Shown: positions 1-6,393 of the stretch, piece after piece
How the letters are laid out: each line of letters begins with the position of its first letter
Position numbering within the stretch: the stretch's first letter is position 1
Assembly: GCA_021772875.1 (NCBI GenBank)
Contig: JAJFLD010000165.1
Location: 1-14,866 of the forward strand
DNA length: 14,866 nucleotides
Direction: 5' to 3'
DNA from: Ghiorsea sp.
GTDB taxonomy: Bacteria; Pseudomonadota; Zetaproteobacteria; Mariprofundales; Mariprofundaceae
The notes under the pieces: generated by a model
Database searches by the model: none
What the model was told of the DNA's origin: nothing
What the model saw: the letters and a program-made list of their open reading frames with translations, nothing else
Position numbers and translations under genes: made by a program

Positions 1-448
1 AACCGCAGCCATACAATAATGCCAATAGTGCCAGTTCACGGGCATCGAATTTACGTTGTGTTGTTTCCAATAAAGCTTGTGTTTGATGTTGTGGTAATGT
101 TTTGGGTAAGCGTTTGCCTAGTTTGGGTGAGCGAATACCTGATGCAGGGTTGTCAGTGCAATATTTTTGGCGAAGGGCAAAAGAAAATAAGCTTTTAAGC
201 GCGGATAAACGTCTTGCTAATGTTGCAGGAGCAAGCCTTTGGCTATGCCCCATAACCAACCAATCCTGCACCATTTCGCGGTTGACGGTACGGAGTAAAA
301 AGTGTTCTTCTTTGGTGTTGGACAAGGATGTTGCAAAGGTTAAAAAATGTTGCACATCGCGTTGGTAGTTGTTGATGGTATGTTGAGATGCCAAACGAAC
401 GCGCTGTAGTTCTTCGATAAAAGCTAGGATAGCTTGGTGAAAAAACAA
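1..448 (-). CDS. xerC: Tyrosine recombinase XerC, N-terminal part (cut by window edge)
   Basis: This is the first 149 codons of a Xer site-specific recombinase, which resolves chromosome dimers at dif in the cytoplasm together with XerD. The visible part is the SAM-like core-binding domain (roughly residues 3-90, with the pattern T-x-x-N-Y-x-R-D near residues 25-32 and a segment APATLARRLSALKSLF) and the start of the catalytic domain. It ends at LALLYGCG, just before the first catalytic Arg expected in the family's G-L-R-x-S-E motif, so no catalytic residue can be checked. The assigned start is a TTG (448-446) with GGGGAG about 10 bases upstream. An in-frame GTG at 466-464 would instead overlap the end of the cyclase gene. 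XerC rather than XerD is chosen partly because a DUF484 gene lies directly upstream, as in enterobacteria and pseudomonads. The call is firm for the family and moderate for the paralogue. Confidence 0.85.
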   Translation of the reverse strand, partial: MFFHQAILAFIEELQRVRLASQHTINNYQRDVQHFLTFATSLSNTKEEHFLLRTVNREMVQDWLVMGHSQRLAPATLARRLSALKSLFSFALRQKYCTDNPASGIRSPKLGKRLPKTLPQHQTQALLETTQRKFDARELALLALLYGCG

Positions 449-455
449 AGGTCTT

Positions 456-1580
456 TTACTCCCCACCTTGCGCTGTTGCGATTTCAAAGCGGTTACCACC
501 CAAAGCCTTGGCAATATACATGGCTTTATCCGCTTGTTCTATCAGCGTGGTGAGGGTTAAATTTTGGTCGGCAGGGGAACAAGCAATACCAATACTTACG
601 CTCATTTGCTCATCACTGCAAACCATGGCCCGCACATCCTTTAAGACCTTATCGGCAATGGATATAGCTTTGCTTTTTTTGCAGCTTGGCAGCAATAAAG
701 TGAACTCATCACCACCCATACGAATTAGTGGGTCTTGGGCACGTACATGTTGACGAATAATATTGCATAGCTCAGTTAAAGCATCATCACCAGCAGCGTG
801 ACCCAAACGATCATTGATAGCTTTGAAATCATCCATATCAAAAAACAAGGCAGCAACAGGTACATTTTTACCAAACCAACTCGAAAGCGGTTGATGGCTA
901 TAGGGCTGTAAAAAACGCCGATTGTGGCTACCTGTTAAAGCATCGGTGATGGCAAGCCTTGCCAAACGTTCATGTGAAACTGCATGTTCAAGGCTCAAAC
1001 CAATGACTTGTGCTAAATGTTGTAAAAAATCAGTGCTTTGGTCAGCGCGAAAACGTGTTTTATCAATTGAGCCCAAACCAATAATGCCAAAAGGTCTTTC
1101 TTGCGGGCCTAAGCGGAGCAAAGCAAGCGAACCTAAATTGTTATCGCGTTCTTGTAGCCATGGGAAAGAACCTTTATCCATTTGCAGCAGCCAAACATCG
1201 CGGCTGGCTAACCCCATGTTTTTGATTTCATCGGCTTCAAGCCAAACCAAATCATATTCGGATAAAGCATGCATTTTTGTTGTGCCAATGATGCTGTCTC
1301 TATCAAACCAAAGGCGTACCATATCAAGCGAAAATTGGCTGCGCAGTTCGCGCAATAAGGTGAAACACATGTCCTCAGGATCACCTGCTGCCAAGACATT
1401 GGCTTCTAGCTCAAACAAGCGAGAAAAGAGCTGATCGTTATCACGTAAACGCGTCATGATGGTAGAAACATAGTCACGAAGCTGGGCGTTTTCTTTGGCC
1501 AAAGCCTGCATACGGCGTTCGTTGAAGTCTAGCGTGTTATCCCCTTTTGTTTCACTAGCTATGGGTGGTTGGTCGCTCAT
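456..1580 (-). CDS. DUF484-GGDEF diguanylate cyclase
   Basis: This 374-residue protein has no signal peptide or membrane helix and is probably cytoplasmic. Residues about 18-205 match the DUF484 family: a coiled-coil-like start (ERRMQALAKENAQLRDYV), the characteristic N-D-x-L-F-x-R-L segment (48-55), then a GAF-like fold. Residues about 206-370 are a GGDEF domain with D-A-L-T-G-S-H-N-R-R (213-222), FFDMDDFKAIND (246-257), an intact GGDEF (289-293), the product-inhibition I-site R-A-Q-D (280-283) and GGNRF (361-365). All the usual catalytic signatures are present, so it should make c-di-GMP from two GTP and be feedback-inhibited. What the DUF484/GAF-like part senses is unknown. The start overlaps the upstream murein peptidase gene by ATGA, and xerC follows immediately. 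DUF484 proteins are normally stand-alone neighbours of xerC, so the fusion is notable. Confidence 0.9.
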   Translation of the reverse strand: MSDQPPIASETKGDNTLDFNERRMQALAKENAQLRDYVSTIMTRLRDNDQLFSRLFELEANVLAAGDPEDMCFTLLRELRSQFSLDMVRLWFDRDSIIGTTKMHALSEYDLVWLEADEIKNMGLASRDVWLLQMDKGSFPWLQERDNNLGSLALLRLGPQERPFGIIGLGSIDKTRFRADQSTDFLQHLAQVIGLSLEHAVSHERLARLAITDALTGSHNRRFLQPYSHQPLSSWFGKNVPVAALFFDMDDFKAINDRLGHAAGDDALTELCNIIRQHVRAQDPLIRMGGDEFTLLLPSCKKSKAISIADKVLKDVRAMVCSDEQMSVSIGIACSPADQNLTLTTLIEQADKAMYIAKALGGNRFEIATAQGGE

Positions 1581-2878
1581 GGGGTGATGCTTTCTTCAAG
1601 CAGGATTTTCCAGGGTGATTGGGCATCACCTCTGGCGAGATACAGACGTTTTTTGCCTACATCACTGTAGTTGCTGGATTGATAATTTTGCGTGAATTCA
1701 ACCACAACAGTTTCACCTTCTTCCCAAGTGGTGGGGTCGTGAATGATGGCCATATCAGAGAAAGATAAATGTATGAATGATTTGTTGCTGTTTACACGTT
1801 TTTTGTACTTTTTCCACCGTTGAAGATTGTATTTTCCCGATTGAAACCGAGTATGATAATGGGATAGATAAGCATCGGCATCTAGGGATTGCCAGTCGTT
1901 TTGCCATGCTTGCATATCGGCCTGAATAGAAGCCAATAACTCAGCCTGCTTAGCTTTTTTATCGAAGCTGAAGTGGCTGCCGATGACAACCCAAGTTTGA
2001 CCAGGTTTCACGTAAGGTTCCATTTGTTTTAAAATGGGATTAGGCAGAGCAAAGCAGCCACGTGTGTCTTGTGGGGGTCGGCGTTTGGTATTTTCAGGGT
2101 AACCATGCATCCAAATGCCATCACCTGTTTTACCATGAAGTTTGTCTAGCGAATTGGGATAATCGATAGGAAAGACTACAGGACCATACCGTGCCTTTAA
2201 ATTTTCATCGTGGCGGATGGAAGTGAAGCGATAAATGCCATCTGGTGTGCGCGCATCACCACGTTGTTTTTTATCACCACCTTGTGCGCCAGTGACAACA
2301 TATTCATCGGCGACACGTTTGAATTCGCCATCGCCATCACGTTGGTAGACAAATAAACGCGAGCGCCCTTTATCTACTAAAAATACACTTTGGATATCTT
2401 GATTAAGCATTAACAAATCAAAGGGATAGCCTGACGTGCCATCAACTTTATCTGCAAAAGCTTGCAAGCGCACGGTGGCTTCGTTGAGATCATCACTTAA
2501 ATCAATGGCTGCAAATTGTTGGGCAGATGTTTGTTGATGTTTGGCATAATCACCTGCCGACTCCACAGCTTTCAGCGCAGAGCGGCGGTATGCTTCGGCT
2601 TTCAATAAGCTGGCAAGTGGGTCTGCTTGTGAGGCTGGTGTATCCAGCATGGCCAAAGCTTTTTCTGGGTCGCCTTGTTCTAGGGCAAGGGTTGCGCCTA
2701 AAATGCTGCGTTCTTGTTCGCCCATATTGGGTTCAAGTTGGCTGCTATCGTCAAGTTGTGTAGGGTTTTCAAGTGCTTGCCACAAGCGATGACCTAAATC
2801 ACCATCGAGTTGTATTTTTGCAGCAAAAGCTTGGCTGCTGATGAGCAAGCAGCACAAAGCGAAACTAACTTTTATCAT
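1577..2878 (-). CDS. Secreted YkuD-fold murein L,D-transpeptidase/carboxypeptidase, Csd6-like, with C-terminal NTF2-like domain
   Basis: This 433-residue exported protein acts on periplasmic peptidoglycan stem peptides. Residues 1-19 are a signal peptide ending AFA. Residues about 50-145 are helical and TPR-like. Residues about 160-300 form the L,D-transpeptidase (YkuD) catalytic domain, with a conserved W-M-H-G-Y-P (257-261; H258) and the nucleophile motif D-T-R-G-C-F-A-L-P-N (271-280; C275). Residues about 318-433 are an NTF2-like domain. This layout matches Helicobacter pylori Csd6, a YkuD-fold L,D-carboxypeptidase with an NTF2-like C-terminus. The Arg that normally follows in S-x-G-C-x-R is replaced by Ala, as in YafK-type enzymes, so hydrolysis may be more likely than crosslinking. 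The gene overlaps both neighbours by 4 bases. The exact reaction is inferred, while the fold and secretion are well supported. Confidence 0.85.
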   Translation of the reverse strand: MIKVSFALCCLLISSQAFAAKIQLDGDLGHRLWQALENPTQLDDSSQLEPNMGEQERSILGATLALEQGDPEKALAMLDTPASQADPLASLLKAEAYRRSALKAVESAGDYAKHQQTSAQQFAAIDLSDDLNEATVRLQAFADKVDGTSGYPFDLLMLNQDIQSVFLVDKGRSRLFVYQRDGDGEFKRVADEYVVTGAQGGDKKQRGDARTPDGIYRFTSIRHDENLKARYGPVVFPIDYPNSLDKLHGKTGDGIWMHGYPENTKRRPPQDTRGCFALPNPILKQMEPYVKPGQTWVVIGSHFSFDKKAKQAELLASIQADMQAWQNDWQSLDADAYLSHYHTRFQSGKYNLQRWKKYKKRVNSNKSFIHLSFSDMAIIHDPTTWEEGETVVVEFTQNYQSSNYSDVGKKRLYLARGDAQSPWKILLEESITP

Positions 2879-3972
2879 GGAACAGTGACCTCAGAGACAA
2901 TTTTCCAACCTTGCGGCGTGTATTTCATGGTAATTTTTTTATGGTCATCACCATGGTAGGTGTTGGAATTAAAATGTTGTAAAACGGAAATCGTAGCCAA
3001 TTCGCGGCTGGCGGGAATATCCACTTCTGCTTTTTCAAAGTGCACATTAATAAACTTTTTATTGCTGATGACGCGGCTTTTGTATGCTTTCCATGCGTCT
3101 ACGGAACCAAAGCTAGCTTCAGGTTTAAAGTCGTCGGCATAAGCTGCAAAATATGCGGGCAAATCTCTGTTGGACCACGCCACACGCCAGGCTTCTAGAG
3201 CATCCAAAACACCCGTGATTGATTTGTCTTCGGCAATGGATGGTGTCACCGCAGTAGACTCAGTTTTAGTGGCAGGTTCAAGTGTGGCGTTTGGTGATGT
3301 TGGTACAGGTGGCACAGCTTTTGCCAAAGGCATAGGCACTGCGATTTCTTTTGGGGCAGGTGTGGGAAGTTCGGCCTTTTTTACCATCATTTGGGGTTGT
3401 GCCTGTGCCTGAGGTTTTGCGGCAACTTTGGCGACTTCATGCGTATCTGATGGAGCTTCTTCAGCGTCAGAAGTGGGATTGCGCACTTTTAGCAAGCGAG
3501 CATAACGCTGCTCAATGGCAGCATTAGAGCCTTGATTTAAACTGTTTCTATAATGTTGGAGTGCTAATTTGATGTAGAGGTCAGCGAGGTTTTCTTCGGC
3601 AACGACATAGTTAGGTCGTTTGGCTAGGGCAGTTTCTAATTCGCGTACAGCGGCTTTGGTGTCGCCAAGATTATTATAAACAGCCGCCAAATTATTATGT
3701 GGCTCCGCCAATTTTGGTCGCAATTCAATCACATGACGGAAAGCTTCAATGGCTTGATGGTATTGTTGTTCATGTACGTGGGCGACACCAAATAAGAACC
3801 ATGCTTCGTAGTTGTCTTGCTCTTTGGCCACAAGTTCGCGCAAATGTTCTACAGCAGTGGCATAACGCTCTGCATGCATGTCTTGTTTGGCTTGCTCAAG
3901 CACATCTGTGGTTGCTGAAAAAGCAAAAGATGGCAGGCAAAGCAAACCCAAAAGAAGTAATAGTCGAATCAT
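2875..3972 (-). CDS. Secreted TPR protein with Pro/Ala-rich linker and C-terminal NTF2-like domain
   Basis: This 365-residue protein has a signal peptide (hydrophobic 3-17, cleavage near AFSA at 17-20). Three to four tetratricopeptide repeats follow (about 22-160), with typical A-x-x-x-Y-x-x-x-G-D/E-x-x-x-A spacing; the clearest unit is around 90-123 (P-H-N-N-L-A-A-V-Y-N-N-L-G-D). Residues about 165-250 are a low-complexity Pro/Ala/Lys linker. Residues about 255-365 form an NTF2-like domain that shares an A-W-x-x-x-W start, a Y-K-x-R-V-x-S-N-K-x-F-I core and a W-K-I-x-x-E end with the C-terminus of the neighbouring murein peptidase. No catalytic motif is visible. It is probably a periplasmic scaffold or partner of that peptidase, inferred from the shared domain and the ATGA overlaps with both neighbouring genes. 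The specific function is unknown. Confidence 0.8.
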   Translation of the reverse strand: MIRLLLLLGLLCLPSFAFSATTDVLEQAKQDMHAERYATAVEHLRELVAKEQDNYEAWFLFGVAHVHEQQYHQAIEAFRHVIELRPKLAEPHNNLAAVYNNLGDTKAAVRELETALAKRPNYVVAEENLADLYIKLALQHYRNSLNQGSNAAIEQRYARLLKVRNPTSDAEEAPSDTHEVAKVAAKPQAQAQPQMMVKKAELPTPAPKEIAVPMPLAKAVPPVPTSPNATLEPATKTESTAVTPSIAEDKSITGVLDALEAWRVAWSNRDLPAYFAAYADDFKPEASFGSVDAWKAYKSRVISNKKFINVHFEKAEVDIPASRELATISVLQHFNSNTYHGDDHKKITMKYTPQGWKIVSEVTVP

Positions 3973-4460
3973 GGTTTTTGTTCCTCGTGGTGGTAAATTT
4001 CAAAGCGGTAAGGGTATTTGTTTTTTGCATCAACTTGATGCTCTTCTTCATGGATAAGGCGCCAACTTGCCTCATCCCATGTTGGAAACCAAGCATCGCC
4101 AGCAAAAGCATGCTTAATGCGCGTACAATATAGTTTGTTGGCATAAGGCAATGCAAGGGCATAAATTTCGGAGCCACCCATGACCATCAATTCATCATCT
4201 TTGAACATGGCCACAGCATCCTCAAATTGATGAATGACTTCACAGCCTTCGATGGTTAAACCAGCTTGTCTGGATAAAATGATGTTGCGCCGATTAGGCA
4301 GAGGTTTGCCAATTGAATCAAACGTTTTGCGCCCCATCAACACAGCTTTACCAAGGGTGTGCTCACGAAACCAAGCCATGTCGGCAGGCAAATGCCAAGG
4401 CATTTGGTTGTCTGCGCCAATCAATCGCTGCTCATCCATTGCCCAGATTAAAGAAATCAT
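3969..4460 (-). CDS. folA: Dihydrofolate reductase
   Basis: This cytoplasmic enzyme of 163 residues reduces dihydrofolate to tetrahydrofolate with NADPH. From the ATG at 4460 the numbering agrees with E. coli DHFR: M20 and W22 in the flexible loop (Q-M-P-W-H-L), the substrate-binding acid D27 (P-A-D-M-A-W), R57 (P-L-P-N-R-R), the cofactor-loop G95-G96 and Y100 (V-M-G-G-S-E-I-Y), and T113 (L-Y-C-T-R-I). This agreement favours the ATG over the in-frame GTG at 4472, which would add four residues. Neither start has a clear Shine-Dalgarno sequence. The stop overlaps the start of the TPR gene by ATGA, so folA appears to head the minus-strand operon. Nothing in the sequence suggests a drug-resistant variant. 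Confidence 0.96.
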   Translation of the reverse strand: MISLIWAMDEQRLIGADNQMPWHLPADMAWFREHTLGKAVLMGRKTFDSIGKPLPNRRNIILSRQAGLTIEGCEVIHQFEDAVAMFKDDELMVMGGSEIYALALPYANKLYCTRIKHAFAGDAWFPTWDEASWRLIHEEEHQVDAKNKYPYRFEIYHHEEQKP

Positions 4461-4487
4461 AGTTTGCAGCACTGTTTTGTGTTACTT

Positions 4488-4516
4488 ATTTTAGACATCG
4501 ACGAAATTTAGCATAA
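4488..4516 (-). promoter_or_regulatory. Candidate promoter for the folA-led operon
   Basis: On the minus strand, TAAAAT (4493-4488) makes a plausible -10 element about 28 bases upstream of the folA ATG. The hexamer 17 bases further upstream is TTATGC (4516-4511), a poor -35. The predicted transcript would begin near 4481, leaving a leader of about 20 bases. It is supported by position and the -10 match only. Confidence 0.25.
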
Positions 4517-4526
4517 ATGCTATAAA
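4498..4526 (+). promoter_or_regulatory. Candidate upstream promoter of the copper cluster (extended -10)
   Basis: TCGACG (4498-4503) matches the sigma-70 -35 consensus at 4 of 6 bases. After a 17-base spacer comes TATAAA (4521-4526, 5 of 6), preceded by TGC, an extended -10. Transcription would start near 4533, about 44 bases before the first copper-cluster gene. The -10 partly overlaps a small palindrome that could be an operator. No regulator-specific box is recognised. Confidence 0.4.
4509..4522. repeat. Short perfect inverted repeat in the divergent intergenic region
   Basis: TAGCA-TAAA-TGCTA is a perfect 5-base inverted repeat with a 4-base centre. It lies between the two divergent transcription units and overlaps the extended -10 of the rightward candidate promoter. 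It could be an operator half-site pair, but short palindromes arise by chance in AT-rich DNA. It resembles no metal-regulator box I know (CueR, CopY, Fur). Confidence 0.35.
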
Positions 4527-4540
4527 AAAATAGTTTGAGC

Positions 4541-4570
4541 TTGACTTTAGATTTTGAAGCGCCGTACAAT
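4541..4570 (+). promoter_or_regulatory. Candidate sigma-70 promoter at the edge of the first copper-cluster gene
   Basis: TTGACT (4541-4546, 5 of 6) and TACAAT (4565-4570, 5 of 6) are separated by 18 bases. The expected transcription start, about 7 bases after the -10, is at or next to the ATG at 4577. If this promoter is used, the message for the first gene would be leaderless, which fits the lack of any Shine-Dalgarno sequence before that ATG. Confidence 0.45.
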
Positions 4571-4576
4571 ACCAAG

Positions 4577-5023
4577 ATGTTGTATCAATCCTATAACCTT
4601 TTTTCATGGTCTAAAGTAGCGGCTAAACGCGCCACTGCTTTGTTTGTGGCTGTGTTTATGTTGCAAATCATTGCAGCTGGTTTTTGCGCGACCATGGTCG
4701 GTGCAGCTCCTGCACAGCAGGTGATAGCAGGTGCACATTGCGCTACATCTGCACAACATTTGTCGGGTTTAAACATGGCAAATATGGATATGAGCAGCAA
4801 GACAACAAATTATGCTTGTCCACATTGTGATTTGCCAGACATCAATGTTTCCTTTGATAAAACCACGTTTACAACGGCGGACTTATCAGCTGATTACTTT
4901 TTGCTTGCGATGATGCCCATTGCTGATGTTGTCGTCATCACCTTTGATGCTTCTCCACCCCACTTATCCCAACTTCGAACATCCCTTCATAGTTACAACT
5001 TAAACTTACGCATTCGCGTTTGA
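4577..5023 (+). CDS. Small membrane or secreted protein with CPHC motif, DUF2946-like
   Basis: This 148-residue protein is not confidently recognised. It has a basic N-terminus followed by a hydrophobic segment (about 19-40) that could be a signal or a membrane anchor. A middle part contains C55, several Met (67, 70, 72) and a CxxC pair within A-C-P-H-C-D-L-P (80-87). A second, weaker hydrophobic stretch lies at about 107-122, followed by a basic tail after S-P-P-H-L. The layout (short N-terminal anchor, late C-x-x-C, Pro-Pro near the end) resembles DUF2946-like proteins that often precede RND metal-efflux genes. The ATG at 4577 is preferred over an in-frame TTG at 4535, which lies within the promoter region. 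Neither has a Shine-Dalgarno sequence. It is first in the copper cluster, 80 bases before cusC. A metal-binding role is inference from context and the CxxC. Confidence 0.65.
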   Translation: MLYQSYNLFSWSKVAAKRATALFVAVFMLQIIAAGFCATMVGAAPAQQVIAGAHCATSAQHLSGLNMANMDMSSKTTNYACPHCDLPDINVSFDKTTFTTADLSADYFLLAMMPIADVVVITFDASPPHLSQLRTSLHSYNLNLRIRV

Positions 5024-5092
5024 GCCTGACCTTTTGCTAATCCCATAACGCACGGCGTTGTGGTTTGGTCGTTTTGCGACTTGATTTTAAGC

Positions 5093-5098
5093 AGGAGG
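5093..5098 (+). promoter_or_regulatory. Strong ribosome binding site setting the cusC start
   Basis: A perfect AGGAGG lies 5 bases before the ATG at 5104. It shows that translation starts there and not at a GTG 39 bases upstream (5065), and the resulting N-terminus is a clean signal peptide. Confidence 0.85.
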
Positions 5099-5103
5099 TT
5101 TGG

Positions 5104-6393
5104 ATGCAATCCTTTCCCTATAAAATAACACCCTTGATTATGGGTTCTGTGCTGCTGGTTTTTACGAGCTTGGCGCATGCAGAAACACAACATTTAACTT
5201 TAGATCAAGCCAAGGTTTTGGTGCTGCAATCAGCACGCATTGCTGCGCGAGCAGAGCTTGTGCGGGCAACACAATTTAAGCCAGAGCAGGTGGGCAGTTT
5301 ACCTGATCCTGTGCTGTCATTGGGCGCACTCAATTTCCCAGTGGATACGTTTAGTCGTGGGCAAGAAAACATGACTCAGCTGCAAGTGGGCATTAGCCAA
5401 GCCCTGCCTTTTCCAGGAAAACTTGGGCAAGAAGCAGCCGCGGCAAGATTTGTGGCCAATGCTGCAAGTTATGATTTAGATGAGCTGAAATCACAGCTTG
5501 TGAGCCAAGTGCAAGTGCGGTGGTGGAACTTATTTTATACCGAACGGGCATTGGCGATCTTGGAAAAAAATAAAGTGTTATTAAGGCAGTTTATTCAAGT
5601 TGCAGAAACGAAATACAAAACGGGTAAAGGTTTGCAACAAGATGTGCTGTTGGCGCAATTGGAGCTATCAAAATTATTGGATAATGAAATCCAATGGGTA
5701 GCGGTTCGCCAATCAGAGCAAGCACTTTTAAATGCATTATTGAATCAAGATGCATCTACAACCATCGTCTTACCAACGTCTGTGAACGAAACATTACCTA
5801 AGATTGCAAGTGAAGCGACATTGATGAAACAAGCTTTGGATGTGAGGCCTAAATTGGCCCAGCAGCAGCAATATATTCAAGCAGCACAAGCGCAAGTGAA
5901 TGTGGCGGGCAAAGATTTTTATCCTGATTTTAAGCTTGGTGCAAGTTATGGGTTTCGTAAAGCGAATGCGAACACGGGCATGAATAGGGCAGACCTTACA
6001 AGCATTACTTTAGGCATGACCATTCCTTTTGGTGAGGCATTGGATGCCAAACTTGGGCAGCGCCAAGCAGAAGCCGCGCAAGCTGAATTTACATACCAAG
6101 ATGTTCGAGCAAACATCCAAGCGGAAGTGGGCGTTGAAGTTGCAAACTATGAAAGAGCGAAACAACAAGCCTCATTATTTAAGCAAGGTATCATTCCACA
6201 AGCACAACAAACCGTAGCTTCTATGCTAGCTGCTTATCAGGTGAATAAAGTGGATTTCCTTAATCTCATACGCACACAAATCACCTTATACAATTATGAA
6301 ACCCAATACTGGAAAGTGTTGGCACAAGCCAAACAAAGTCTTGCGCGCTTAGATGCAGCAGTGGGCAAACCTATGGAGATGTCACATGAATAA
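5104..6393 (+). CDS. cusC: Outer-membrane efflux channel of the Cu/Ag RND system (CusC/CzcC type, TolC family)
   Basis: This 429-residue TolC-family protein forms the trimeric outer-membrane exit duct for CusA-CusB. A signal peptide ends S-L-A-H-A at residue 26. There is no lipobox, unlike E. coli CusC, which is a lipoprotein. Near the mature N-terminus are the family signatures S-L-P-D-P-V-L-S-L-G, then N-F-P-V-D, a Met-Thr-Gln segment and S-Q-A-L-P-F-P-G-K-L-G. Long Ala/Gln-rich amphipathic helices follow in two repeated halves, as expected for outer-membrane efflux (OEP) domains. The N-terminal motifs are those of the metal-efflux branch and not of drug or protein-export TolC. The gene ends inside the start of cusB (8-base overlap), so it is co-translated with the adaptor. 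Substrate assignment rests on the neighbouring CusA. Confidence 0.9.
   Translation: MQSFPYKITPLIMGSVLLVFTSLAHAETQHLTLDQAKVLVLQSARIAARAELVRATQFKPEQVGSLPDPVLSLGALNFPVDTFSRGQENMTQLQVGISQALPFPGKLGQEAAAARFVANAASYDLDELKSQLVSQVQVRWWNLFYTERALAILEKNKVLLRQFIQVAETKYKTGKGLQQDVLLAQLELSKLLDNEIQWVAVRQSEQALLNALLNQDASTTIVLPTSVNETLPKIASEATLMKQALDVRPKLAQQQQYIQAAQAQVNVAGKDFYPDFKLGASYGFRKANANTGMNRADLTSITLGMTIPFGEALDAKLGQRQAEAAQAEFTYQDVRANIQAEVGVEVANYERAKQQASLFKQGIIPQAQQTVASMLAAYQVNKVDFLNLIRTQITLYNYETQYWKVLAQAKQSLARLDAAVGKPMEMSHE

Noticed and set aside
102..368. Plus-strand open frame of 88 codons near the left edge
   Set aside because: The opposite strand reads as the XerC core-binding domain through the whole region, so this frame is a shadow.
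922..1434. Plus-strand open frame of 170 codons
   Set aside because: It lies opposite the GGDEF cyclase gene, which has full-length family motifs. The plus-strand product has no recognisable domain and no ribosome binding site.
4535..4576. TTG-initiated 14-residue extension of the small CPHC protein
   Set aside because: It starts inside the promoter region, has no Shine-Dalgarno sequence, and the added residues precede an otherwise typical basic N-terminus.
5047..5059. AACGC-ACG-GCGTT hairpin before cusC as a terminator or attenuator
   Set aside because: The stem is only 5 pairs and is not followed by a U-run, so it is not a convincing terminator.
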